From the NCBI GenBank assembly GCA_012520395.1, contig JAAYOL010000053.1:1-55545 (forward strand): a stretch of DNA of 55,545 bases. Direction: 5' to 3'. The notes under the pieces were generated by a model. That model worked only from the letters and a program-made list of their open reading frames with translations. It was not told where the DNA came from and searched no databases. The translations under genes and the position numbers were made by a program. This DNA comes from Clostridiales bacterium. Its GTDB lineage: Bacteria > Bacillota > Clostridia > Oscillospirales > Oscillospiraceae. Of this stretch, positions 41,715 to 51,190 are shown in pieces (position 1 is the first letter of the stretch; every line of letters begins with the position of its first letter).

Positions 41715-43052
41715 TCAGAACCCGAAGGGATTTTTACCTTTGCCGAAGCCTTTGCCGCGCTTTCCGCCCGACAGCTGCTTGACCATTACCTGCATTGTCT
41801 CAAACTGCTTCAGAAGGCGGTTGACGTCGACAACCGTGGTGCCGCTGCCGGCGGCTATGCGTTTTTTACGGCTGCTATTGAGCACCGAGGGGTTTTCGCG
41901 CTCATAGGGCGTCATGGACTGTATTATAGCCTCGGTGCGGGTAATCGCTTTTTCGTCTATGGTAGCTCCGCTCAGCGCCTTGGAGTTCATACCCGGAATC
42001 ATCCCCGCAATATCTGACATAGAGCCCATGGACTTAAAGGAAATGAGCTGATCATAAAAATCCGTAAGAGTAAATTTGTTGGCCTTGAGTCTGGCCGCCA
42101 TCTCCTCGGCCTTCTTTTGGTCAAAGCTTTGCTCGGCCTTCTCAATAAGGGTCAAAACGTCGCCCATGCCGAGTATTCTGGAGGCCATACGGTCGGGATG
42201 GAAGAGCTCCACCGCGTCGAGCTTTTCGCCCACTCCGACGAACTTGATGGGCTTGCCCGTAACCGCCCGAACCGACAAAGCGGCTCCGCCTCTCGCGTCA
42301 CCGTCCAGCTTAGTCAGGAAGACGCCGCTTATTCCAAGCGCTTCGTCGAAGGCGGAGGCGGCATTCACCGCGTCCTGACCCGTCATCGCGTCGACGACAA
42401 GCAGAATTTCAGTGGGGCTCACGGCTGATTTTATATTGCGCAGCTCATCCATGAGCGTATCGTCAATATGGAGGCGGCCCGCGGTGTCCAGAAACACCAT
42501 GTCATTACCGTGGCGTTTTGCATGCTCTATGGCGGCCTTGGCAATGTTCACAGGATTTGTTTTACCCATCTCGAAGACCGGTACGTCCACCTGCTTACCG
42601 ACCGTCATCAACTGGTCTATTGCGGCGGGGCGGTAGATATCGCAGGCCACGAGCAGGGGACGCCTGCCGCCCTTTTTCATGAGTGCTGCGAGCTTGGCGC
42701 CGTTTGTGGTCTTGCCCGCGCCCTGAAGGCCGACAAGCATGACGACAGTGGGGGGCTTTGATGCTATCGCGAGCTTTGAGTTTTCGCTGCCCATGAGCGC
42801 GACAAGCTCTTCGTTAACTATTTTAATGACCATCTGCGCCGGGGTGAGGCTTTCAAGAACGTCGGCCCCGACTGCCCGCTCACTGACCTTGGCTACAAAG
42901 TCCTTAACAACCTTGAAGCTGACGTCCGCTTCGAGAAGGGCAAGCCTTACCTCGCGCATGGCCTCTTTAATATCCGCACTCGTTAGTCTGCCCTTGCTGC
43001 GCAGCTTTTTAAACGAAGCGGATAATTTTTCAGATAGGCTTTCAAATGCCAT
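41715..43052 (-). CDS. ffh: Signal recognition particle GTPase Ffh
   Basis: A 445-residue SRP54. N domain (FESLSEKLSASFKKLRSKG), G domain with GLQGAGKTTNGAKLA, DTAGRLHIDD, TKLDGDARGGAALS, and the Met-rich M domain (GMGDVLTLIEKAEQSF, MIPGMNSKAL, MTPYERENPSVLNSSRKKRIAAGSG as blocks) ending in a basic Gly/Lys tail. ATG 43052 has ggagg seven bases upstream. Twelve bases separate it from ylxM. The 4.5S RNA gene is not in this window. Confidence 0.96.
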   Translation of the reverse strand: MAFESLSEKLSASFKKLRSKGRLTSADIKEAMREVRLALLEADVSFKVVKDFVAKVSERAVGADVLESLTPAQMVIKIVNEELVALMGSENSKLAIASKPPTVVMLVGLQGAGKTTNGAKLAALMKKGGRRPLLVACDIYRPAAIDQLMTVGKQVDVPVFEMGKTNPVNIAKAAIEHAKRHGNDMVFLDTAGRLHIDDTLMDELRNIKSAVSPTEILLVVDAMTGQDAVNAASAFDEALGISGVFLTKLDGDARGGAALSVRAVTGKPIKFVGVGEKLDAVELFHPDRMASRILGMGDVLTLIEKAEQSFDQKKAEEMAARLKANKFTLTDFYDQLISFKSMGSMSDIAGMIPGMNSKALSGATIDEKAITRTEAIIQSMTPYERENPSVLNSSRKKRIAAGSGTTVVDVNRLLKQFETMQVMVKQLSGGKRGKGFGKGKNPFGF

Positions 43053-43064
43053 GTCTTCCTCCAA

Positions 43065-43427
43065 TCAGCTCTTCAGCAGCTGGAGCCTTTCATAAATGTT
43101 GTTGGAAAGCTCCTGCAGCCTGCCGTTTTTGAATCTCGATTGGTTTAAAACGGAGATTTCACGGATATAACCCTCAATGACGGCTATATCGCCCTGCATC
43201 TCGGTATATCGTTTGACAATGCCGGTCTTGCTCTCTGTATTAAGCAAAATTGACTCGGCGCGTACTATTATGTCCCGCACGCCCTGACGACTGATGCCCT
43301 CGTTTTCCGCAATTTCGGAGAGTGAGAGGTTTTCGTTGTAATAGAGGTCAAAGTACTCCCTCTGCTTCTTGGTGAGGAGTTCGCCGAAAAAGTCGAAAAG
43401 CATCGTCATATGCAATGTTTTGTCCAT
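43065..43427 (-). CDS. ylxM: YlxM family SRP-associated DNA-binding protein
   Basis: A 120-residue helix-turn-helix protein (UPF0122). LTKKQREYFDLYYNENLSLSEIAENEGISRQGVRD resembles a sigma-factor region 4 HTH, in two adjacent blocks. YlxM modulates SRP GTPase activity in streptococci. First gene of the leftward ylxM-ffh-rpsP-khpA-rimM-trmD run; ggaggt precedes the ATG. ftsY, often upstream, is missing and a promoter takes its place. Confidence 0.92.
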   Translation of the reverse strand: MDKTLHMTMLFDFFGELLTKKQREYFDLYYNENLSLSEIAENEGISRQGVRDIIVRAESILLNTESKTGIVKRYTEMQGDIAVIEGYIREISVLNQSRFKNGRLQELSNNIYERLQLLKS

Positions 43428-43489
43428 TTGGGCACCTCCATCGTAATATCAAACGAAAAATGTAAAGTAAAACAGCCTTACACGCGGTT

Positions 43490-43518
43490 ATTTTACTCTA
43501 AAAAACCGTGCCTGTCAA
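43490..43518 (-). promoter_or_regulatory. Promoter of the ylxM-ffh operon
   Basis: Leftward consensus TTGACA at 43518-43513, a 17-base spacer and TAAAAT at 43495-43490. Confidence 0.82.
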
Positions 43519-43564
43519 TAGGCAGCTCAAAAAAACTGACAGGTCAAAATACTTCACAGCGGGG

Positions 43565-43610
43565 AAGGGGTTGGGCTTAAGATAAGCTGCATATTTAACC
43601 CCTTGTGGGG
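43565..43610 (+). promoter_or_regulatory. Competing-stem leader before the giant glucan synthase gene
   Basis: AAGGGGTT at 43565-43572 pairs with AACCCCTT at 43597-43604, enclosing a small gctta-aga-taagc hairpin. The same CCCC (43599-43602) can instead pair with GGGG at 43607-43610. The two pairings exclude each other and lie about 25 bases before the ggag ribosome site, which is a switch-like layout. No known riboswitch class recognised. Confidence 0.4.
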
Positions 43611-43646
43611 AAAAATAACTATTAAATTAATTTTTGGAGACTTAAG

Positions 43647-46600
43647 ATGACAAAGAAGAATCCGACGTTTTTTATAAGTGACGATAAGCTAGGGCATTTT
43701 GCTGAGAATTCGGCAAAATTGCTTGAGGTATCAAGATTTCCAGGCGCTAGAATGTTGGGAAGCCGGATTGTCGGCAACCTGAGGGACATACGGTCTGCCG
43801 TGTGCATGTGGGAGCAGCATGCCGCCCAGGGTGAGAGGATGCCGAAGCCCGCCGAGTGGCTTACTGACAACTGGTACATCGCCGAACGTGAGGGCAAGGG
43901 CGCGATTCACGACCTGAAGTCAATAAAGGGCACCCGGGCTGTGGACAGTAAAGGTAAAGCGCTTGTCATATACGCGGCAGAGGAGCTTGTCCGCTCCGGG
44001 GCGGGCAAAGTGAATGCAGAGCGCATGTCCATATTTCTGGAAAGCTTTCAGAACGAAATCGTCCTCCGGGAAAAGGAGCTTTCGCTCTTTGTCCCGGCGC
44101 TGAAAGCGGCGCTGGTCGCGGAGCTTGCCAAAATCGCCGTGGAGACCGAGGCGCTTTTAAAGCCAAAAATGGACGCCCGAGGCAAATACCAGTGCGAGCA
44201 TGAGCTGGCTGCGCGCGCCGATAAGGTGATAAGCTCCCTGCGCCTCATGTCCAGCATAGACGTATCAAAAATACTTGAAAGGGTAAACAGAACAGAGCAG
44301 ATTCTTAAGCAGGACCCCTCCGGAGTTTACCCGGAAATGGACGACAAAACGAGGCTTTACTACCGAAGGCAGATTTCAAGACTCAGCAAAAAAACGTCGG
44401 TCGAAGAGCACAAAATTGCTCAGATTCTCGTGGAGCTTGCAGAAAACGAAGAGGGCAAAAGAAGACATGTAGGATACTATATTTTTGACAATCCGCTTGG
44501 AAAGCCCCGAAGGAAGAGGACCGGAGGTGGTTATATTGCGACAATAGTGCTGGCCTCCGTTTTCCTGGCGCTGCTTCTGGGATTCTTACTGGAAAGCCCT
44601 GTGATAGCGATAATTTTGCTGCTTCCGATTTCGGAAATTGTTAAGAATCTCACGGACTTTCTCATCATAAAGTTCACGCGGCCGCGGCTGGTCCCGAAGC
44701 TGGAGCTGAAGGGAGGGGTGCCGGAGGAGGGCAGGACAATCTGCGTAATATCGGCGCTTTTGACCTCTGTTAAGGCCTGTCCGCAATACGTCAGCCTCCT
44801 GGAGGAATACAGGCTGTCAAACCGCGACAGCGGAGATAATCTAATCTTCGGTATTCTGGCGGATTTGCCCGAGGCCCGGGAAAAGCATGTTGACGGAGAC
44901 TTAGAAAAGCTGGCCGTACTCGAGGAGAGGATAAACGCCCTCAATGAAAAGTATGGCGGCGGCTTTTATCTTCTTGCGCGTGAGCGCGTTTATTCGGAGG
45001 CTAACGGCCGCTATATGGGCTGGGAGCGCAAAAGGGGTGCCATCCTTGAGCTTGTGCGCCTGCTCAGTGGAAAGGAGTCCGGCGTCAGAGTTTTGGCGGG
45101 GGACAGGCGGCGGCTTGAAAACATACGCTATATAATTACGCTGGACAGCGATACAAGACTCGGGGTCGCAACCGCCCGTGAGCTTATCGGGGCAATGCTC
45201 CACCCCCTCAACAGGGCTGAAACGGACACAAAAAGAGGCATAGTCACAGGTGGGCACGCCATACTTCAGCCGAGGGTATCTGTCAGCCTTGAAGCGGCGA
45301 ACCGCACCGATTTTACAAGACTTTTTGCCGGACAGGGCGGAATCGACCCCTATGGCAACACGGCCGGTGATGTGTATCAGGATCTTTTTGAGGAGGGCAG
45401 CTTCACCGGCAAGGGCATAATAGACGTAAGCGCCTATTACAGCTGTCTCGATCGGCGCTTTCCGAAAAACTTGGTGCTCTCGCACGACCTGCTTGAGGGT
45501 GCCTATCTCCGTGCGGGCTTTGCCGGGGACGTGGAGTTCACCGATGGATACCCCCACAAGGTGCTGTCATTCTTTGAGCGTCAGCACCGTTGGACCAGGG
45601 GCGACTGGCAGTCTCTATACTGGCTTTTCGATACGGTCACAAATGAGAGCGGAGAGCGTGTCAAAAACCCGCTGAGCCAGATTAACCGCTGGAAGATTTT
45701 TGATAATCTAAGGCGGAGCGCCGTTCCCATATTCACCTTTGCAGCTGTGTATATAGGCATGCTTTCAACGGGGCTTAACTTTGTTACGGCAGCTGTGGTC
45801 GCCGTGCTCTCGGCAGCTTCGACCCTGCTGATTTCATCGGCCGAGCTTGTGTTCAGAAGGGATATAAACGCCAAGGCGCGCTATCATTCCACGATTATCT
45901 CAGGCTTTGCAGCCGTGCTGACGCAGACCCTTATACAGCTGCTGCTTCTCCCTTATGAGGCGTATGTCAGTCTTCACGCGATATTGACGGCCCTGTACCG
46001 TATGCTGATATCAAAGAAAAACCTCCTTTCATGGGTCACCGCGGCCGACAGCGAAAGACGCAATAGGGAGGATTTCTTCTGGTATTGCCGCAAGATGTTC
46101 GCACCGATGGTGCTCGGCGCTCTGGGAGCGCTGCTCTCAAATTGGATAGCGGGCGTGGCAGTCGGGGCCATATGGTTCTTCACGCCCGTTTACGCAATGA
46201 GCCTCAGCCGGGAGAGGAAGAAGGCACATGCAATTACTGAGGAAGACCGGCTGTTTCTTATCAGGGCCGGCAACGATATATGGCGCTACTTCAACGAGTT
46301 ATGCCGCCCATCGAACAACTTTCTGCCCCCGGATAACTTTCAGGAGCAGCCCTATGTCGGCGCTGCGGAGCGCACATCCCCGACAAATATAGGCCTCGCC
46401 CTGCTCTCAGCGCTCGCGGCTATGGACATGTCGCTGAGCGGCTCGGAGAATGCGCCGACTCTCATAGCCAACATGATAACAACTATGGAAAAAATGCCAA
46501 AATGGAACGGGCATCTCTATAACTGGTACGATACGAGAACGCTCCGGGTTTTGGAGCCGGCCTATGTATCCACCGTGGATAGCGGAAACCTTGCAGGGGC

Positions 46601-49600
46601 GCTGATAGCCCTGCGGGAGGGGCTGCTGGAAAAGGGCAGCGATTTCCAAAGCCTTGCCGAACGCGCGGGGAGACTTGCCGATGCAATGGACTTTAGCTTT
46701 CTTTTTGACGAGGAAAGGCAGCTTTTCTATATTGGTAGGGAAGGCGATGAGAAACCCACCGAGGGCTGGTATGACCTCATGGCCAGTGAAGCGAGGCAGA
46801 CGAGCTATATCGCCATAGCCAGAGGACAGGTTATGAAAAAGCACTGGCGCAGGCTCGGGCGTGTGCTGGTCTCCAAGGACAACTTCAGCGGAATGGTTTC
46901 ATGGACGGGTACGATGTTTGAGTACCTGATGCCAAACCTTTTGCTGCCGTGCTATAAAAACTCCCTGCTCTATGAAAGCATGAAGTTCTGCGTCTATGTC
47001 CAAAAGCGTGCGCACACCCCCTGGGGCGTTTCCGAAAGCGCATTTTACGCCTTCGACCCAAATCTCAACTATCGCTATAAGGCACATGGGGTGGGGAGAC
47101 TTGCACTGAAGCGCGGTCAGGACAAGGAGTGCGTCATTTCGCCCTACTCCAGCTTCCTCGCCCTGCAAATGGCGCCCAAAAGCGCCGTAAAAAACCTAAA
47201 GCGCCTTGCGCAGATGGGGATGGAGGGGCGCTATGGCTATTACGAGGCGGCGGACTTCACTCCCATGCGCCAGTTGGGGAAAAAATTCGAGATAGTTAAA
47301 TGCTTCATGGCCCACCATATCGGGATGAGCCTTGTAGCAATAGACAACGCTGTCAACGACGGAGTTATGCAAAAGCGCTTCATGCGTGACCGCGAGATGG
47401 CAGCTTTTTCCGAGCTTTTACAGGAAAAGGTACCTGTGGGGCAGATTGTGCTCAAAAAGCCGACGCGTGAGGTTCCGGACAAGCCGAGGCTATGGGCATG
47501 GCAAAACTGGCAGAGCTCCGGCGAGGGCGTGAGCTTTGAAAACCCCGCCTGCACGCTTATATCCAACGGGTCCTATGCCGTTGCCCTTTCGGAGACCGGC
47601 GCGAGCCGGAGCACATGGAGAGATATAAAAGTCATAAGATTTGAGGATGCCCCCTTCGGCGCCCTTCAGGGCATGAACTTCTTTTTGAAAATCGGGGAAG
47701 AGCTCTATTCATTGCTGCCCGCGCCCGACTACGATAAAAGAAGCAGCTTCGCCTTCAAATTCACGGCGATGTCGGGAAAAATATTTGCCCAAAACGACAA
47801 TTTCACCTCATGGGTGGACACAAAGGTCGCGCCGGAGCATTACGGTGAGCTTAGAACTGTCTGCATAAAAAATAATCAAAACAAGAATATGGAGGCAGAG
47901 CTCGTCTGCTACTTCGAGCCGGTGCTGGCGAGGAAGCAGGATTACTTTGCGCATCCCGCCTTCTTGAAGCTCTCAATTGAAACAGAGCTCAGGGACGGGG
48001 TTTTGGTCATAAAACGGCGCTCAAGCGGGAGAAATAAGAGCGTTTTCGCCGGCTTTGCCTGTGATGCGGAGATGAGCTTCGATACTATGAAGGAGAATGC
48101 TCTGGGTCGCGGCGGGGAGAAAAACCTAATTAAGGCCCTCGGGGCACAGGCCGGCAACACCCAGGGCGCGGTTTTGAACCCCTGCCTGCTTTCCAGAGTC
48201 AAGCTTGACATAAAGCCCTCTGAGGAGATTCAGGTTCGCTTCTCACTCTGCGTTGACGATAGCGCCGAGGATGCTATCGTCTCTGCCGGGGAGATACTAA
48301 AGCTCTCCCCGCTCAGTGGCGCCTGCCGGGTCGAGGAGACCGCCAAAAGTCTCGGAGCAGAGGCTCCGGAGATTGAAGCTGCAATGGAAATACTGCGCGC
48401 TGTCACCTTCAAGCGCAGCAGGGGCAGGTCTAAGGATTTCACGCAAGCCACCGGCTCGAAGGAAGCCCTGTGGAAGCTCGGAATTTCCGGCGATATACCG
48501 ATAATTACGGCTATTGCTGATGATGAGGAGTGCACGGAAAACGCAAAAAGATTGCTAAAAAGCCACTGGATACTCAGGCAGTGCGGAATAAAGTGTGACT
48601 TTGTGTTCCTTACGAGCGACGGCGGTGATTACCGCAGGCCGGTCCAGTCCGCCCTTATGGGCATTCTGGGGGAGCTTGGCCTTGAAAACGGCATCGGTAA
48701 CGGTATATTTATTGCCGGCATGGAGAATCTGCTGGAGCTCTCACGCTCCTCCTCAATGGTCGTCAGCTGCAATGAAAAGCTACAGTCGGACGGGCGGGTA
48801 ACGGACAAGCTTCCCGGGGAGGCCTACTGGAAAGAGGGGGCCATGCCCTTTGGGGACCTCAGATACTATTACGATTCTGATCTGAGCTTCTTCATTGAAA
48901 CGGGCGCCTCTCTGCCCCTGCTCGCCTGGAGCAATATTCTCAGCAACGGCGCTCTTGGCTATATTGCCACCGATTGTGGAACGGGCCATATGTGGTATAA
49001 AAACGCGAGAGAAAACAAGGTCAATGTTTGGCTGAACGACCCGTTGGAAACCGAAGGCAGCGAGCAGATAAGGGTGACAATTGATGGAAAAAAATATTCT
49101 GTATTTGCCGACGCCGACGGCTGCGCCTGCAAAATCCGCTTCGGCTTCGGCTTTGCGCAGTGGGAGAAGGAGATAGGCGAGGTCAAAATTATCACGACAG
49201 CCTTTATTCCTCCCGACCTGGATGTCAGAGTCATTATAGTGAAAGTCGAAAACGGTCGGAATGTGGACAGGTTAAACTACTTTACAGATATTGTTCTGGG
49301 TGCGGATACGGAGCAAAACGGAGTGCGTATTAAGCAGCGGCACAATACGATAGTCGCTGAAAACAGCGGAAATCCTCTTTTTCCGGACCAGCGCTTTGTA
49401 ACTGCTTTTTCGGGAAAAATCCTGCGTTTCTCGGATTCCGACATCCGCGCGCGTTCAATTAACTGCATTTCAGCCGATTATGCCCTCTCCGATACGGCCG
49501 TGCTGCTCTCCGGCTTTATTGAGGAGGAGCAAGTTGTTGAGCTTTTAAATATTAAGAGGGCTGAGCAGGCCCTTGAGCAGACCAAGAGATACTGGAGGGA

Positions 49601-51083
49601 AAAGGTCTGCCCGATTGTGATAAAAACACCAGAATATGCACTCGACAGCTATATAAACGGTTGGGCACTGTATCAGATTATCTCCTCCCGAATTCTGGGC
49701 AGAACGTCTATTTATCAAAACGGAGGGGCCTATGGCTTCCGTGACCAGCTTCAGGACGTGTCCTGCATAGTACAGCACCATCCGAGCTATGCCCGCGAGC
49801 AGATAAAAAGGGCCTGCGAGCATCAGTACCTTGAGGGGGACGTCCAGCACTGGTGGCATCCGACGGACAACTGTTCGTGTGACAGGGGGGTACGCACGCG
49901 TTGTAGCGACGACCTGCTGTGGCTACCCTACTCGCTCTGCCGTTACTGCGAGGTGACGGGCCACTATGATTTTTGTGCCGAAGGCGCGGAGTATATCGAC
50001 TCCCCTGTATTAAAGGAGGGCGAGCACGAGAGATATGAGCTGCCGAAGAAAAGCGGGGTGCTCGGCAGCATATTCGAGCATGCAAAAAAGGCGCTTGATT
50101 ATTCGATAGAGCGGGGTGTGGGCGAGCATGGTCTGGCTCTGATAGGCACCGGGGACTGGAACGACGGCTTTGACAAAATCGGAATAGGCGGCAGGGGTGA
50201 GAGTGTCTGGCTTACTTGGTTTGTGGCCCATGTCTGCGAGCGCTTTTCATGGCTTTGCTCAGAGCTGGGAGAGGACGACACAGCAGCGAAGTACAGGGGC
50301 ATAGCCCAGCAGTACGCCGGAGCGGCCAACAGCGCCTGGGACAAAAGATGGTTTTTGAGGGCCTATTTCGACAGCGGTGCCCCCATCGGAAGGGAGGGCA
50401 GCCACGAATGTGCCATTGACTCTATCGCCCAGAGCTTTTCGACATGGACGGTCTATTCTGATGCCGGAAAATCTCTTACAGGAATAAAAAGTGCCGTAGC
50501 TTGTCTTTTTGACAAGAAAAATGGTATAATTAAACTGTTCGATCCCCCGTTCTCCGGGGATGGCAGCGATCCGGGCTATATACGCGGTTATGTACCGGGT
50601 GTCCGGGAAAACGGAGGGCAATATACCCATGCCGCAGTCTGGCTTGCCTTGGGCTGCTTAAATTCGGGCATGATAGAGGAGGCCTGGGAGATGCTCAGGG
50701 CAATCCTGCCGCTCAATCATGACCTGACCATTTATAAGGCGGAGCCCTGCGTGCTTGCCGCAGACGTCTATTACAATCCCCAGCATACGGGACGCGCCGG
50801 CTGGAACTGGTACACGGGTGCCGCCTCCTGGTACTTCCGTGTAGTTGAAGAGGAGCTGCTGGGTATAAAGCTGCGCGCAGGTCTGCTGAGGATAGAACCG
50901 AAGCTACCCGAAAAATGGGAGGGTTTTTCCGCACTGTGGCGCTTAGACGATAGAGAATTCAATATTACCGTGCGCAGGACGGGCGTTTCAAGGCTGAGCG
51001 TGGACAATTCACCCGTGCCTGATAAAGTGTTAGATTTGTCAAAGTATTGTGGAAAACATAATATATTAGTTGAGCTAAAATAA
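43647..51083 (+). CDS. Cyclic beta-1,2-glucan synthase-like protein (GT84 + glucoamylase-like + GH94)
   Basis: A 2478-residue membrane protein, the largest gene here. Residues 1-290 are a soluble, charged N-terminus; a first membrane region follows (about 290-335). A GT84 glycosyltransferase domain has TLDSDTRL (DxD, near 500) and RQHRWTRGDW near 645. More membrane segments lie at about 690-850. A glucoamylase-like domain (about 905-1230: ERTSPTNIGLALLSALAAM, MAHHIGMSLVAIDN) corresponds to the region that cyclises glucan in studied homologues. Two beta-sandwich parts and a GH94 phosphorylase core follow (GGAYGFRDQLQDV near 2022, GDVQHWWHPTDN, catalytic-Asp motif GTGDWNDGFDK near 2167, TGAASWYFRVVEEELLG). 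UDP-glucose would be the donor. Brucella Cgs is about 2800 residues, so the domain set is near complete. Product linkage is inferred. Confidence 0.9.
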   Translation: MTKKNPTFFISDDKLGHFAENSAKLLEVSRFPGARMLGSRIVGNLRDIRSAVCMWEQHAAQGERMPKPAEWLTDNWYIAEREGKGAIHDLKSIKGTRAVDSKGKALVIYAAEELVRSGAGKVNAERMSIFLESFQNEIVLREKELSLFVPALKAALVAELAKIAVETEALLKPKMDARGKYQCEHELAARADKVISSLRLMSSIDVSKILERVNRTEQILKQDPSGVYPEMDDKTRLYYRRQISRLSKKTSVEEHKIAQILVELAENEEGKRRHVGYYIFDNPLGKPRRKRTGGGYIATIVLASVFLALLLGFLLESPVIAIILLLPISEIVKNLTDFLIIKFTRPRLVPKLELKGGVPEEGRTICVISALLTSVKACPQYVSLLEEYRLSNRDSGDNLIFGILADLPEAREKHVDGDLEKLAVLEERINALNEKYGGGFYLLARERVYSEANGRYMGWERKRGAILELVRLLSGKESGVRVLAGDRRRLENIRYIITLDSDTRLGVATARELIGAMLHPLNRAETDTKRGIVTGGHAILQPRVSVSLEAANRTDFTRLFAGQGGIDPYGNTAGDVYQDLFEEGSFTGKGIIDVSAYYSCLDRRFPKNLVLSHDLLEGAYLRAGFAGDVEFTDGYPHKVLSFFERQHRWTRGDWQSLYWLFDTVTNESGERVKNPLSQINRWKIFDNLRRSAVPIFTFAAVYIGMLSTGLNFVTAAVVAVLSAASTLLISSAELVFRRDINAKARYHSTIISGFAAVLTQTLIQLLLLPYEAYVSLHAILTALYRMLISKKNLLSWVTAADSERRNREDFFWYCRKMFAPMVLGALGALLSNWIAGVAVGAIWFFTPVYAMSLSRERKKAHAITEEDRLFLIRAGNDIWRYFNELCRPSNNFLPPDNFQEQPYVGAAERTSPTNIGLALLSALAAMDMSLSGSENAPTLIANMITTMEKMPKWNGHLYNWYDTRTLRVLEPAYVSTVDSGNLAGALIALREGLLEKGSDFQSLAERAGRLADAMDFSFLFDEERQLFYIGREGDEKPTEGWYDLMASEARQTSYIAIARGQVMKKHWRRLGRVLVSKDNFSGMVSWTGTMFEYLMPNLLLPCYKNSLLYESMKFCVYVQKRAHTPWGVSESAFYAFDPNLNYRYKAHGVGRLALKRGQDKECVISPYSSFLALQMAPKSAVKNLKRLAQMGMEGRYGYYEAADFTPMRQLGKKFEIVKCFMAHHIGMSLVAIDNAVNDGVMQKRFMRDREMAAFSELLQEKVPVGQIVLKKPTREVPDKPRLWAWQNWQSSGEGVSFENPACTLISNGSYAVALSETGASRSTWRDIKVIRFEDAPFGALQGMNFFLKIGEELYSLLPAPDYDKRSSFAFKFTAMSGKIFAQNDNFTSWVDTKVAPEHYGELRTVCIKNNQNKNMEAELVCYFEPVLARKQDYFAHPAFLKLSIETELRDGVLVIKRRSSGRNKSVFAGFACDAEMSFDTMKENALGRGGEKNLIKALGAQAGNTQGAVLNPCLLSRVKLDIKPSEEIQVRFSLCVDDSAEDAIVSAGEILKLSPLSGACRVEETAKSLGAEAPEIEAAMEILRAVTFKRSRGRSKDFTQATGSKEALWKLGISGDIPIITAIADDEECTENAKRLLKSHWILRQCGIKCDFVFLTSDGGDYRRPVQSALMGILGELGLENGIGNGIFIAGMENLLELSRSSSMVVSCNEKLQSDGRVTDKLPGEAYWKEGAMPFGDLRYYYDSDLSFFIETGASLPLLAWSNILSNGALGYIATDCGTGHMWYKNARENKVNVWLNDPLETEGSEQIRVTIDGKKYSVFADADGCACKIRFGFGFAQWEKEIGEVKIITTAFIPPDLDVRVIIVKVENGRNVDRLNYFTDIVLGADTEQNGVRIKQRHNTIVAENSGNPLFPDQRFVTAFSGKILRFSDSDIRARSINCISADYALSDTAVLLSGFIEEEQVVELLNIKRAEQALEQTKRYWREKVCPIVIKTPEYALDSYINGWALYQIISSRILGRTSIYQNGGAYGFRDQLQDVSCIVQHHPSYAREQIKRACEHQYLEGDVQHWWHPTDNCSCDRGVRTRCSDDLLWLPYSLCRYCEVTGHYDFCAEGAEYIDSPVLKEGEHERYELPKKSGVLGSIFEHAKKALDYSIERGVGEHGLALIGTGDWNDGFDKIGIGGRGESVWLTWFVAHVCERFSWLCSELGEDDTAAKYRGIAQQYAGAANSAWDKRWFLRAYFDSGAPIGREGSHECAIDSIAQSFSTWTVYSDAGKSLTGIKSAVACLFDKKNGIIKLFDPPFSGDGSDPGYIRGYVPGVRENGGQYTHAAVWLALGCLNSGMIEEAWEMLRAILPLNHDLTIYKAEPCVLAADVYYNPQHTGRAGWNWYTGAASWYFRVVEEELLGIKLRAGLLRIEPKLPEKWEGFSALWRLDDREFNITVRRTGVSRLSVDNSPVPDKVLDLSKYCGKHNILVELK

Positions 51084-51126
51084 CGACAAATTGAAATCTA
51101 TTACAAAAAATCATATAAATTATCCC

Positions 51127-51165
51127 TTTTTTAGTATTTTGATGTATAGTATAATAAAAAGGGGG
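51127..51165 (+). promoter_or_regulatory. M16 operon promoter inside an inverted repeat
   Basis: A TATAAT box at 51150-51155 with no good -35 (TTTTTT at 51127). CCCTTTTT to its left (from 51124) and AAAAAGGGG to its right (51156-51164) are complementary and bracket the -10 region, so a regulator or a leader hairpin is possible. Ribosome site gggagga follows before the ATG at 51191. Confidence 0.45.
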
Positions 51166-51190
51166 AATTCCGTGGGAGGAAATATTTCCT

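Noticed and set aside
44901-45557. 218-codon minus-strand frame
   Set aside because: Shadow of the GT84 domain of the glucan synthase-like gene.
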